Notes: generated by a model not told the origin, from the letters alone. Positions 1 to 12,342 are shown, counted from the first letter of the stretch. The stretch is 64,000 nt of DNA from Heliocidaris erythrogramma (GCA_025617745.1 CM046870.1:25835501-25899500), one strand, 5' to 3'. Numbers and translations are program-made.

Positions 1-171
1 GTGCATGTTCATGTTGTGTGCTAATTTTGTGAGCATGTGCGTTTTGTTCGCCGGATAGCACAATGGTAAATTCCGTGTGATTTGGGGTTTATTTCACCCC
101 GTTTTCAGTGTCGTTTGTGTTTTATGTATTTGCGGTGTGGATGAGATCATATGTAGTCACCCCACGTCGTA

Positions 172-182
172 ACAATATATAT

Positions 183-245
<63 letters not shown>

Positions 246-250
246 TATAT
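172..250. repeat. (TA)n microsatellite
   Basis: Almost pure TA dinucleotide tract. Related TA tracts lie at about 750-780, 1409-1438 and 56046-56062. Open frames reading through it (runs of Ile-Tyr) are artefacts. Confidence 0.95.
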
Positions 251-737
251 GCAAAAATTTCAAAAAAGCTCTGGGGAACTTTGATTGAGCTACGCAACGT
301 TATTCTCGCAATTTCTTTCACATTTGTATTTATTTCCACGAGATTTGCCAAAGCTGTTGTATATGTTATTTCCTTACAATAATGTTATTAAGAATAATTT
401 ATTCCAATGTATACATGTATTCAAAGCATTCGCTTGGATCCAGCTGAGGCACTAGCGGCTTGTCTTGTTCAAAAACTCATCTGCCCCCGACAAGGGGAAT
501 TAATTAATAAGGTTGAGGATTTGTCAATCTGTTGGTCAATTGAATCTGGTGTCGCCGAAACCACTAACCCGTCTCCGTGGTCTAGTGGTTAAGGCATTGG
601 CGTTCTAAGCCAACGACCCGGGTTCGATTCCCGGCGGAGACATTTTTTCAGCCTTTGCAAAAATTTCAAAAAAGGGAGGACAGCTCTGGGGAACTTTGAT
701 TGAGCTACGCAACGTTATTCTCGCAATTTCTTTCACA
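251..737. repeat. Direct repeat pair flanking the tRNA gene
   Basis: A segment of about 74 bp at 251-324 recurs at 657-737. The second copy has about 9 extra bases near its start (around GGGAGGAC). The left copy abuts a TA tract on its left and the right copy runs towards another TA tract. The tRNA-Arg gene lies between the copies, about 15 bp upstream of the second one. This suggests a duplicated tRNA-containing unit from which one tRNA copy was lost, but only one tRNA is present. Confidence 0.75.
571..641 (+). tRNA. tRNA-Arg (anticodon TCT)
   Basis: A 71-nt cloverleaf can be folded by eye. The acceptor stem GTCTCCG pairs with CGGAGAC. The D arm contains box A (GTCTAGTGGTTAAGGC). The anticodon arm is TTGGC-GTTCTAA-GCCAA, giving anticodon TCT (decodes AGA). 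The T arm is CCGGG-TTCGATT-CCCGG with a good box B. There is no intron. A run of six T begins two bases after the gene, as expected for RNA polymerase III termination. All stems pair, so it is likely functional. Confidence 0.93.
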
Positions 738-748
738 ATATATTCTTT

Positions 749-786
<38 letters not shown>

Positions 787-825
787 GGAGGGTAAAATGG
801 TGTGAACGTGTTGAGAATACCGCCC

Positions 826-1098
826 CTGGTCTTTATCATCGTTTAATCCAAAGGGGATTATTATTCCAACAACCCTCATTGCGAGGCTAAATAGTTTTTA
901 AAGAACAGGTGTATATACCAGCAAGTTTTGTACTATTCTATGCCATGTGAAATGAAACACCAGTGGAGCAGTGTTTTTGGTTATAAAATAGTACAAAACT
1001 TGCTGATATATACACCTGTTCTTGAAAACCTATTTAGTCTCGCAATGAGGGTTGTGGGAATAATAATCCCCTTTAGATTTAACGATGATAAAGACCAG
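826..1098. mobile_element. Hairpin MITE (long inverted repeat)
   Basis: About 273 bp that folds back over most of its length. The left end CTGGTCTTTATCATCG is repeated inverted as CGATGATAAAGACCAG at the right end. The arms stay near-identical inward (for example AACAGGTGTATAT at about 905 and its complement near 1010) to a short loop around 960. No coding capacity. It looks like a non-autonomous DNA transposon or foldback element. Confidence 0.85.
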
Positions 1099-1104
1099 TA
1101 TGCA

Positions 1105-1405
1105 ACGCTAAAAAGTAGCTACTTAATAACTTGCCAGCGTCATGATCTATTGTTTGCTTGGTTGGTTTTACTACAAAAGAGTCTCACAATAATTGGAGTA
1201 TGAATATTGATTGAATGTACTTGCGCCATGTCCATTTTGTATAATACATGTATTCTGGTATCTCTGATGTCATTATATACCTATATATATATCTAAGCAG
1301 AGAAACAAGATCTTATATTCCACCTGAAGAATAAACGAAAGCACTTGTGGAAAAATCATCTCTGCTCGCTCTGTGTATTTTCTCTCCGTGTTACCTATTT
1401 ATTAT

Positions 1406-1437
<32 letters not shown>

Positions 1438-1720
1438 AATTATATAAAAAGAAACATTGATTAGATTGACAGGTGCACTCTTTCATTTAAAAAAAATTAA
1501 AAATCCCATAATGCATAAATAATGTTTACAATGTTCCTGCCCTTTTATTCGCTTACTCGTAGCATTAATTTTGTCTTCATAGAAATGGGCACTTGATTTT
1601 GAGCTTCAATATAACATGGGAATATTTTGGTATGATAAAAACATTGTTAAATCCCTTCTGTTTCTCTTTTGAAAGGGCAAACGGGTTTTTATAAAATGTT
1701 ACTAGCTGTTTTCAAGATAG
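1105..1720. other. Non-coding spacer
   Basis: AT-rich DNA with a TA microsatellite (1409-1438). I see no gene or complete repeat. Confidence 0.6.
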
Positions 1721-4700
1721 TTACGAACCTTGATCTTCTTCTTCTTTCGTATGAGGTAGTAGTGTTATACATCGGGCTATTTGTTGAAGCTTGGTAAGCC
1801 AGTTGATTTGTGTGTCCTTTGGGCTTGATAAGTCAGTCATCCCGTCAGGGGGTCGGAGGTCGGGGCAGTTGTAGATAATTATGGTCTGCCGTCTGCTCAT
1901 CTGCACCACAGGTACATGCCGGTGATTCCCTAAGTTTCCATTGGTACATGTTAGCGTTGAAACTTCCAACCCCAGTGCGAAGCCGGTTGAGTGTTACCCA
2001 CTCCCTCCGAGGTTGTTCAGAGCCAGCAGGTGCTTTGATGCCAGGGGGAACAGTGAACTGCCGTGGGCGAACCGTCCCTTCCCAGCTCTTTTCCCACTCT
2101 TGAATTAGGCTGAAGTCTGATCTACTGAGGGCGGCTGCATGTCGGGAGAAAGGTCGACGCGATCGGAGGCGTTGGCGACCAAGGTCCTGGGGTTCTGTTA
2201 TTTTGTGTAGGGGGTGATCATCATCATCAGCCAAGGATTTGGTTGTCAACTTGGCTGTCAGGTTCTTGCGGCGTAGCCTTGGTGGCGCAATTCCAGCGAG
2301 GACTGGGAGGAGATCTGTGTAGGTCGTAGACATCCAGTGATAAGCCGCATGGTGTCATTAAGTACACAGTCCAGCTTTCTGGTGTGGGTGCTTCTGCACC
2401 ACGCTTGTGCCGCATATTCAGCAGAGCTGTAAACCAGGGCTAGATCTCCTGTGCGAAGGGTGGATGCGCCCATGATGTACCAGCCAGGCGACGCAACAAG
2501 TTGTTCCTTGCTGAAACTAACTTGCAGGGCTTCGAGGTGCTGTCTGTAGGACAGCTGTCTGTCCAGTTTCACTCCAAGGTATGTTGGGTGGGGGTTGTTT
2601 GGTAGGGGTGTCCCATTATGAAGAACAGTCAGCTGTCGGTTGGCTTCTTTGGTGTTAAGATGGAAGGCAGTTGCAGTAGTCTTGGCAACGCTCAGTTTGA
2701 GTCTCCACGTTTGGAGGTAGACTGCAAGGAGCTCCATGTCAGCCGTAAGCACATATTCTACTTTGCTCCAGTTCCTATCTGAATACAGCAATGCCAGATC
2801 ATCGGCATAGCCATACTGTCGTGAAGCTGTGTAAGGTAGGTCACTGATGTAGATATTGAAGAGCATGGGAGACAGAACGGAACCCTGAGGCACCCCGTTC
2901 CGTAGGCGACGTGGTCGGCTAGTTTGTCCATCACTAGTCTTGGTTACAAAACTACGGTTCGCAAGGATTGTTGCAAGGAACTGCACTAGGTGACGGTCTG
3001 GGATGGTACGGAGGACCTTTAGTTTTAAGCCATGATGCCATACTGTGTCATAAGCTGCAGTGATATCCACTAGAACAGGGCCTGCCTTGTTGACATTTTC
3101 AAAGCTCTCTTCGATATCATTGGTAAGCTTGGCAATCTGATGGGCAGTACACCGACCATGACGGAAGCCTGCTTGTTCATCCGGAAGTTGGTGATCAACC
3201 ACTCGGTTGAGTCGGGCCAGGAGGAGTCTTTCGAGAAGCTTGAATGGCACGCACAAGAGTGAGATTAGTCTATAGCTCTTGGGATCATCTGCAGACTTGT
3301 TTGGTTTCAGAAGGGCAACAACAGTAGATTTCCTCCAGATCTTCCGGATGTGCAGTCCAGTGAGGCAGGTCGAGTAAAATTCACGGAGCCAGTCCAGGCT
3401 CTTGGGACCACAGTGCTTTAGAAATTCTGGAAAGATGTTATCCGGGCCCTGAGCTTTTCCATATTTCAGTTGGGAGATAACCAGTGTGATCTCAGCAGAT
3501 GTGAAAGGTTTGGAAAGGAAACCATCCACACCTGGAGCATTCAAGAGTCTGGAAGTTTCCTGTTTGACAATCCGGGCATGGTCTTTGTCTGCATTCTCGA
3601 AGTTGCCATTGGCAAGCAGCTGATGTGCAATGGAGTTTGCTGTGACAGGGCAGTGCTTCGGGCGGGAGCTGCGGCCATTGAGACGGTTAAGGGTCATCCA
3701 AGCCAACCTGCTAGAATGGGTGAAATCAATACCTTGGACCGTTTCTTCCCAGCGTTCCCTTCGCTTATGATCTAGGCAGGTTGTCAGCTCTGTGGCCAAG
3801 GTGGCCCTCTCTTCATTACTGTCAGAGTGTATAAATGCATCGTAACATTTATCACACTCTTCATCCCAGGCCGGTATGTAGCAGCGACGAAGTCCACGAG
3901 GGACAGCACGCTTGGCAGAGTCGATCAGGAGTTTGCAGAAGACCGAGTAGGCTTTGTCCAAATTCCCGGAAGTAGGGAGAGGGAGGGAGTCTGTCCCAGA
4001 CTCAACCAGTTCTCTAAACTGATTCCAGTTGGCCTTTCTGAAGTTCCACCTTTTTACAGGTCTGGAAGACATTGGTTCAACAGGGTTAGCCGGGGTGACA
4101 AATGATGGTCTATGCTGTGACTTGGGGAAAGGGTCCAAAACCGAACGGTGTGGGGACGGACTATTCAGGTTGACAAAGGCCAGGTCAGGGTTGGATGTTG
4201 TGTTCCATCGGCCAGAGTGGAAGCTGTCGGGCTCTTTTGAGTCATTCAGCAGGTAGACACCAGAGGGTGATGCCCAGATTTCGAGAGCAGAACCATCTTG
4301 GGTAGTCGTGCGGTAACCTCATGTCGTGCTCTGGCAGTTGAAATCTCCAGCGTACATGCAGGGTTCATCAAATGATGGGATGTAGTCTTCTCGTAGTCTG
4401 GTTGGGGGTGGCTTGTAGACGTTAATTACAGTCACACCTTCCACCTGAGTTGCTGTCCATTTCAGTTCAGAATCGGAGGCAGAGGCTGCTACTGCTTTCC
4501 ACTTAGTCGACTTCCGCACAAAAGTGGCAATCCCATGGATGTCGCTTTCAGTGTGAGCTGCTAAGGTATATCCAGGGATCTTAAGACGAGAGCTGTCGCC
4601 CATGTGGGTCTCTTGCAACAGGACAACGCTGACTTTTTTGGTCTGCAACAATTGTTCAATGACAGTGATTTTGGCCTCGGTTAGCCCGTACGGCATCCGC

Positions 4701-4726
4701 AGGTGCCTGCCCTGATGAGGGCACAT
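1721..4726 (-). pseudogene. LINE ORF2: endonuclease-reverse transcriptase, broken by one stop and frameshifts
   Basis: Reading on the minus strand, an exo/endonuclease domain (4726 to about 4140) shows LLQETHMG, INVYKPP and AGDFNCQSTT. It is followed in the same frame by reverse transcriptase (4138-2258) with GPDNIFPEFLKHC, DEQAGFRHG, VDITAAYDTVW, NGVPQGSVLSPMLFNIY and the catalytic YADDLAL. One TGA at 4319-4321, immediately after AGDFNCQSTT, separates the two domains. A frameshift near 2315 moves the C-terminal part into another frame (2333-1845, containing CTCG and a following His, a typical LINE C-terminal zinc-like motif), and another near 1880 moves the last ~50 residues into the frame ending at 1721. 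That stop codon overlaps the flanking target duplication. Not a host gene. Confidence 0.88.
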
Positions 4727-4892
4727 GCTCCGGGTTGGTTCCAGTCTGTTGCGGCTGTCGATCCATTCGTGTAGACGAGTGGTAATAAGTTGATTGGTGT
4801 AAGTACTACTAAGTTAACGCTGATTGTTGTCGTTCGCCTGACTTGCGCCAGCTGACAGGATTCACCACGGCAAGGTCGACAACTTGAATCCC
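1735..4892 (-). mobile_element. Non-LTR retrotransposon (LINE), nearly intact, with 12-bp target-site duplication
   Basis: The insertion is about 3.16 kb, minus orientation, bounded by the direct repeat ACGAACCTTGAT at 1723-1734 and 4893-4904, a 12-bp target-site duplication. The 3' end on the minus strand is a short GAA-type microsatellite (GAAGAAGAAG), as in LINEs that end in simple repeats rather than poly(A). The body encodes an apurinic-type endonuclease followed by a reverse transcriptase. The layout suggests the Jockey/I group, but the clade was not tested. The clear duplication and few coding lesions point to a fairly recent insertion. Confidence 0.88.
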
Positions 4893-4965
4893 ACGAACCT
4901 TGATGATATATATTCATGTTATATGTGAGTTTTGTGAGAATGCGCATGATGATTCGCCCGGGTCC

Positions 4966-5120
4966 GCTCGCTATTCACAAGGACTGCTATTCATATAGAA
5001 AACCGCTATTCATTTAACACGAGTTATGAATAGTGGTCCTTAGGACTGGAGGTCCTTATGAATAGCGAGGTAATTTGTCTATGGTTTGCTCGCTATTTAG
5101 AAGGACCGCTGTTCATTTTA

Positions 5121-5158
<38 letters not shown>

Positions 5159-7000
5159 TATTACCACCAACAAGATTTAATTACAATACATTTTTTTATA
5201 TATTATATACAATGATATTTACATATAAATGAAGAAAAATCATTGGTTGGTAAAAGGGGCCAAATAATAGCACATGTGCTAGTCGAGCCTGACCCACACA
5301 AAAAAAAAAGTATTTTGGTAAAATTCAATTATTACCCAAATTAAAAATAATAATAGTTAACAATGAAGTACAAAAAGTAGAAAGTAATGATGTTAAATAC
5401 ATTTCTTGTACATATACCGACTATATACATGAACGTTTTCATTTACGATTTACTCAGCAAGTGTGTTGTAACAGAATTCCGAAACCTACTTCTAGACCTG
5501 GTTTATCTGATTTTAAAAAGTAATCTATTCCAAAATTCACTACCAATGAAAGACAATGAAAAGTGACCTTGCGTCGTTCTGAATTTTGGTAGACGCAATA
5601 ATTTGTCCACTTTCCTTTTGCCTTGTGGAGTACCTATGCTGTACATGTATAGTGTCACAGTAATCTACTAAAGTATGAGGCAAGTAATTGTTATTATACA
5701 AATCAAACATGAAAGTAGAAATTGACAAATCATGCAAATCATATACATTAAAGGAGAATTAACCTCAAACAATAAAGACGATAGTGTTCAAAGGTGTTAT
5801 TTATTCCTACTTGTTAGACTATAATGGCTTCGCGTCAAAATATACGAGATCGATACGAATCAAGATTTTCTGAGCAAAATTTATCATCTGCTAGCAATAT
5901 GTATCGTCTGCTAGCAGCACATGGGGGCTGCCATTTTTTTATGTGTACAAGAAGATTTTCTTAATCCAAATGCCCAATTGCCTTTTTCAAAATTAAAAAC
6001 CCGTTTGAGATTAAAAATATAGAATAGATATGTCAATTTATTTTTAAACTGAAGATTTCCTTATATATTTCTGTTGAAAATCGATATTCGCTTAATAGAA
6101 ATCTATTTTCTCGATACTGTGACGTATGGGACGGAGCAAATTAATTCAAATTTTATGGATGCTTCTTCCCTGAGCATCTATAGCGGCAAACTATGCATTC
6201 ACCTGCTTTCGGATAATGGACTTGAAAAGTCAGAATACATGCTGCATATATTATGTTCTGCTCTGTTTGGCAAACCCAAGAAAAAAGATTTTTGTTAAGC
6301 AAAACCAGACAATTTAAAAGTATCATTATAAAGATTTAATTTTTATAATACATGTAAACACCCACTTTATATTTTTCGTCAGATATGGGATTTTAGGTAA
6401 TGAAGAAAATCTTCCTGACTGGAACATTTCTCAATGGTTCATGTACAACTCCAAATCAGCAAGAAAATGGCAGCCCCCATGTAAATGAGTAGGAGACGAT
6501 ACCGGGTGTTGGAATATCTTTATTTATACCATTTTCTGATATCTTATTAGAAAATAATTTAGGCCAATAAGTAAGAATATATTACACCTTCCAATATAAG
6601 TAAATTTGTAATTAGGGGTTAATTCTCCTTTAAGGATTCGCAAACTTTGGAACAAAGGAGTCGTATGAGTTCTCCATTCACTGAATGTTATAGCACGGAC
6701 CGCCATTTTCTGTGAATACAATATGCTTCTTAGGCTATAGTCTTATAAGTGCTTCACCACACTTCTATTCCGTAAGTAATGTGTGGTTTATAAAGGCTAT
6801 ATAGCAGTATTAAAGTGCGCCTGGGTACAAAATGTCGCAACCTAAATATCCAAAGAATTAATATTGAAGTCGCCCAGAAGAGCACACTTATGTTGATCTA
6901 CTTTATGTTGATCTATTTAGTCACGCGTTATGGATAGCGGTCCTTATGAAATGAGTGGTCCTTATGAATAGCGGTCCTTATGACTAGCGAGGTTACCCCG
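4966..7000. mobile_element. DNA-transposon-like element with inverted, internally repeated ends
   Basis: The left end (about 4966-5117) and right end (about 6920-7000) carry several copies of a motif close to CTATTCATAAGGACCG, inverted relative to each other. Such arrays of subterminal repeats are typical of non-autonomous DNA transposons. The interior contains an (ATT)n tract (5121-5157) and a nested inverted-repeat element (5748-6633). No transposase was recognised. Confidence 0.6.
5748..6633. mobile_element. Nested inverted-repeat MITE
   Basis: Outer ends TTAAAGGAGAATTAACC (from 5748) and its complement ending at 6633. Inner parts of the arms also match: CATGGGGGCTGCCAT near 5920 and ATGGCAGCCCCCATG near 6468, together with TATCGTCT and AGACGATA. 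About 886 bp. No coding region could be supported. Confidence 0.72.
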
Positions 7001-8290
7001 ATTCGCCTAACGGGTCGAGAATAATAAAGGCCTATAGACACAATCATAATGGTTAATTAGGATCAAGTGATTTCTCCGTTATTTTCACTCTCTGCATGGG
7101 TGTGATTATGTAAGGCCCCGTGCATGGTCGTAATTAGATACAATAATCAAAGTATGGCACCATTAAGCACCTAATCTCTTCCAAGTTGGATGAAGGAGTC
7201 GGAGGGAAATGGGGGCACCGTGCCAGGTAGTATGGTAAAAAGCGGGATGCATAACACGTATGCCTATGTTTGAGAAGTGAAGGCTCTGAGGACCCTGCCC
7301 GATTGTTGATCAGTTCGTCTGAGGGCCAAATAAATAATGGAAACACAACCCCTCTCTCTGCCAAAAACAATCTAAGAAGTGTCAAATAAAATGTGTTACA
7401 TGGAAGGCAACTTATTCCACCTTTAACCCCCACAAACTCAATAAAAGTTTGGCCTAACGTCATTATCTAAATAGATATAAATAACCTGTATAATTAATTT
7501 AAAATGCGATTTTGTTTTCTTTTATGATATATACACAATAATACGAACCTCGTAAGTTCCAAAACCAATAAGATAGCAGGCCTGCTATATTTCTCAGTCG
7601 GACTATCGGATAGAAATGTGTCATTGCCGATACCAGTTGACTGGAACTCCATCTTGCCAAGTACATTCAGTAGCTCGATGATTCGAAATGATTAAAACAA
7701 GTTCAATATCTTCCTAGTGAGAGGGCAGCATGAATAATGACAGCTTATAATGAGCATCCGTCCACGCATGTACAATAAATCAAAGTGCTTATACGGCTTT
7801 CCTTCCTCAAGGGCGGCACCTGGTGTTTTTAAAGGGGGTGGGGCAATCCGAGGGCAATGAAAATATTCAAGAACAAAGAATTTGTGTCTCGATTCATAAT
7901 AGAGATTATGTTGGGGTGGGGGGGGGGGGGGGTTGGTAACAGCAATCCATGCCCCCCCCCCCCCCCCGGTGCCGCTACCGGTTTTCCCTCAGTTTCACAT
8001 TCTTATTGACCAGAGATGTAGATTTCCCTTTTCAATATTTATATTCTCCTCCGTAGATATTTGACCGTGAAATTTATATTTATGGAGGAAGTTCCTTCTT
8101 TCTGCGGTTTGGTACTAAAACCTCGAATGTTTGCCAAGTACGTCATAAGTAATTTTCATTTTATTTTTCATCATTTTAGAGTGTATAAGCTAGGCCTATA
8201 TAAGATGTCACTATATTCTCAAGTGTATAAGACTTGACACATCAGGGGGGGGGGGGGGCGTTTCATCAAGTGTCTTGTCCGCTTATCTGT
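7001..8290. other. Non-coding spacer with G/C homopolymer tracts
   Basis: No gene seen. There is a run of G at about 7917-7933, a run of C at about 7952-7968, and another G run at about 8246-8258 directly before a MITE end-like sequence (GCGTTTCATCAAGTGTCTTG, similar to the element at 31685-31818). Confidence 0.6.
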
Positions 8291-8299
8291 TGATTTAAC

Positions 8300-9880
8300 G
8301 GTCTTTCTTTGATTTTATGCAATCTCTATGCCCCTAATGAAGATGATCCTGATTTTTTCTTGGATCTGTTTGCTAAATTAGATCAGTTCACTTATGCTCC
8401 CTTAATTATTGCTGGTGACTTTAATGCAGTTTTAGGACCCCTTGATGATCAGGGCAGTAAGCCAAAACATTCTAATTTAAAAGTTAGAAAGATAATTTCA
8501 TTATGAATGGAAGAATATAACTTAAATGATATTTGGCGAACTTTTCATTCAAATTTAAGGAATTACAGTAGGCATCAATCCTCCCCGAGAGTGTTAGCAA
8601 GATTAGATTTCGCCCAAAATTTCCCCTGGTATCCAATCTGACCACTCAATGGTATCCCTTCAATTTAAGGATGATCACCCTTCTAAGGGTCCTGGTTATT
8701 GGAAAATGAACTGTAGTTTTCTTCATAATGATGCTGATTTTATTACATTGGTTAGACAGAATATTTTTTTTTTTAAGATGGATCATCAAGACTCCCATTG
8801 TAATCCAATACTCTTTAATTGGGATGCATTAAAATGTAAAATTACAGGGGTACCTATTGCATACGGAGCTAGAAAAAAGAAGGAAAAGAATCTTGAGAAG
8901 TCTAAAATATTAAAGTAAATGGATGTATTGAATGCTCAAATAAATAATGATCCATCAAATGTTTCTTTTGTTGAACCGTTAAAGGAATTGAATTATATAA
9001 GCTTGATAAAATTTTGGACAATGAAACTAAAGGTTCAATAATACGTTCCCGGATGCGTTGGGTTGAGGAAGGTGAAAAGGTTCAAAATATTTCTGTAATT
9101 TAGAAAAGAGGCGAGCTGAGAAAAAGGTTATTTATAAATTGAAGAATGATAAAGATAAAGATGAAATTATTGGTGATCAGACTGGTATTTTGGGTGAAAT
9201 GTATTCCTTCTATCAAAATTTGTATAAAAAACAAAATATTGGAGATCTAGATAATGTGAGTCTTCATGATTTTTTAGATATTGAGATTCCATCTTTGGAT
9301 GATAATGATAAATTTACCTTGGATCAACCTATAACTAAGCAATAGATGTGTGGTATTTTCAAATTTATTAAACTCAATAAAAGACCCGGGTTAGATGGCT
9401 TACCAATTGAATTCTATATTACATTTTGGGCTGATATTTCAGATGCTTTTAGAATCTTATAATTATTCAATAGAAACTGGTGTTATGTCACATTCCCAAA
9501 GGAATGGAATTATAACATTGCTCCCAAAGAAAGATAAAGATGTTTTATATTTGAAGAATTATAGGCCCATTATAGTTGATTACAACATTTTTGCTAAGAT
9601 TTTAGCTAATCGTTTAAAAAGATGCCTAGAAAGTCTTATTCATCCAGATCAGTCTGGTTTCCTCAAAGGTAGAAATATAGGAACCAATATACGTTTGATT
9701 TTAGATGTTACTGAATTTACTGAGATAAATGATATTCCAGGTGTGATCCTTCTTCTTGATATTCAGAAGGCCTTTGATAGCGTTAATCATGAATTCTTAT
9801 TGCAGGTTTTGCATCGTTTTAATTTAGGGGAAAATTTCATTAAATGGATTAGTACAATTTCAATAGTAACAGCAAGAATT
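8300..9880 (+). pseudogene. Degenerate L1/Tx1-like LINE ORF2 fragment
   Basis: Broken reading frames on the + strand follow the order of a LINE ORF2. The endonuclease C-terminal part (8309-8506) has NLYAPNEDDPDF and IIAGDFNAVLG. Linker segments follow (8649-8918, 9139-9345, with EMYSFYQNLYKKQN). Then comes the N-terminal half of reverse transcriptase (9395-9880) with GIITLLPKKDKD, ILANRLKRCLESLI, DQSGFLKGRNIG and DIQKAFDSVNHEFL. The FADD/YADD catalytic block is absent because the element is interrupted after about 9870. Several stops and shifts. The LLPKKDKD and DQSGFLKGR style fits the L1/Tx1 group. Confidence 0.82.
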
Positions 9881-11570
9881 TCCCCAAAAATTAATTTGCT
9901 GTTGTCATTTTCATATCGCTGGATATCATATGGAGTAAATGGACAACCAAAGGACATCAGCATTCAGCATTTTCACTTTAGTATGTTCTTCCCTGGGAGG
10001 TGGCCCATTTCCCCCAAAAGTGCCCCTTTTTTGTTGGTGCCCCCGTCCTTTTAAAGACGCTCCGCCGCACCTGATGTCGGGCTAGCCTCCAAGCCTTTGA
10101 GTCGTCAAGAGAAATTTTTTCACGAAGTATGCATAAAATTAGTAACCAGGTCTATTTCAGTTTATTATGATAATTAACATCGTTTTCCTTAATTAACATA
10201 GATCTAGAACTTAAAAGATATAACAGGCCCCAGAAATTGCCAAACTTACCGTACGATAATGATACAGAATCCAGTTATCGCTGTAAAATTTGTTTCTTAC
10301 ATATCGATACATTTGGCAATAAATTGGGAATGTCACTTACAAGTATTCGCCACCGGTCACCGCGCGCGAAATACAAAATTAGGCTACCCTGGGCAAACAT
10401 GATTTTCAAAGTCAATATGTACATGTAACCTTAATTTCTGTGGACAAGTTTTGCTGATTGAAAGGATTGCTTGCTGGAATTCATAGCAGGGCCATGGAGG
10501 TAATGTTAATATGATTTACGAAAACAAAGAAGTGTTTTAGACCGTAGTACAGTTGAGTTGGCAAGCAATGTTGCGATGTTGTGGCGGTTTGACAGGTCAC
10601 CCGCGGACGGACACACACGGGGTGCTTCCAACTGCATTACCGGTGACCTGTGGCCCGTGGCGTTATGACGCCACGCGTGAACATGATAGCGGAAGTGGAC
10701 GAGTGCATGATATTGTGACTGTCTCTCTGACTCCCTGTGCATGATCTGTGAATAAGGGCAGGCATCCAGTTGTGTACTGTACTATCAGACTATCACATGT
10801 GTTTGATGATTATAATGGCAGTCAGTCAATTTTGTCCATTTTCGCCATTTGTCAACATGGCAACAATTCTTTTTAGTTTTAATAAAAATTAAAATCCTTT
10901 TGCCTTAATAATGGCCTTGGCCTTGCCCTTGGCTTTTAATTTGAGTAGGCCTAGGCCTAGGCATATTTATTATAAATCCTGATACCGGTATAATTAAATC
11001 TAAAAACAATTAACATAAAAAGTCAAAAGGCTATGAGGAATGCGGAGGGCTTTTAAAATTAAAAAGAATTGTTACCAATACCATGTTCAGTCAAACCTAG
11101 CCACACGGGCTTGATGTTTTGAAAATTTGACATTGAACATCAAGCCACACGGCCAGGGGCCTACCTAGGGAAAGCAGTCTCCTGTGCGGAGAGACAAGTA
11201 AACGGATCCGGGCTCACTCGGCACTAGTCTACTAGGCCTAGGGCGAACTCGGCCTTGGTGGAAAATCGCAGCGGAGTGAGCCCAGAGAGTTGAATTGATC
11301 GCAAATACATGTACTTGTGTTGAATCCCACATTTCAAAGCACTTAAATTCAAAATTATTTGAATCATTGTGTAAAATGATTAGCAAAGAAGTAAAATTAT
11401 CCAAAACATGAAATTTAAAGCCTAAAAATGGTCGGGTACGTAGTGGGGATTTCAACTCTTGAAACATAGTCACCGTGCAGTGCTGGGTTAGCCCGACCCC
11501 CAAGTAAACAAAAAAATCAGAGGGCAAGATTCATCCATTTCCACGTACTGTGATCCTTGCAAACCACCTT
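9881..11570. other. Non-coding spacer
   Basis: No gene recognised. The segment just after the LINE fragment (about 9900-10080) is C/T-rich and repeat-like. The rest shows short open frames on both strands without recognisable domains. Confidence 0.5.
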
Positions 11571-11583
11571 CAGGGGTTTGCTT

Positions 11584-12170
11584 AGCCTTTTGACATGGCC
11601 TCGTGACTTGGCCATTTTCCTCGTCATGCTGTGCCTGAGATGAGACTAGCCGGCGACGAAAAGAATCAACACGGCCGGGGTGAACGGGCGATCGAGCGAC
11701 TTTAGTCGCGAGGCCTTTTGGAACCTGGGTTTCCATCGTCCGATATGAATTATTCACGAGTTGACATTCGTATGCTAACACGCCTACACCGAGGATTATC
11801 GACCAATCACAACGGTCTCTGCGGGGCTTGCTTTCCATGTGATTCGTTCATGATTGATGTAGCTTGCGCCGGGTGCAGTACGTGCCGAGTGAGCTAGCGC
11901 TTGAGATGAAGGCGAATTTCATACTAAATTTATGCTGACGTCATGCAAAGATACGTTCACTGATTGGCTCCTACCAAAAAGGTAGCAGATCCTCGCTTGG
12001 AACAAAGGATAACATAAGAAATACAAGCCAGGTTCCAAAAGGCCATCGCGACACGTCGCTCGATAGCGCATTCACCGGGCTGGGCGGCTAGTCTTGTTAT
12101 GCAGCCACTACTAGCTTACTTGCCAAGAAAAATAGCCAAGTCACGAGGGCCTTGTCAAAAGGCTAGGGTT
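11584..12170. mobile_element. Foldback element with ~150-bp arms
   Basis: The left arm (about 11584-11736) and right arm (about 12024-12170) are imperfect reverse complements. Matching landmarks are TAGCCTTTTGACA, CTCGTGACTTGGC, GACTAGCCG, CGATCGAGCGAC and GGCCTTTTGGAACCTGG. No coding region. It lies a few hundred bases upstream of the possible first exon of HROB. Confidence 0.75.
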
Positions 12171-12342
12171 TGCTAAACTCTTCCTCTTCCTGTCCATCCT
12201 ACCACTTTAACAATCGGATCATGAGAAGCATGAAAAAATTACAATTTATGGCGACATCGATGTCATGGATGTGGATTTACATACCGTTCATGTTCAAGTT
12301 CAAGTATAGCTTTCGTTGTACTGAGTAAGTAGCATTACAAAG

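Noticed and set aside
157-890. Open frames rich in Ile-Tyr repeats
   Set aside because: They only read through TA microsatellites.
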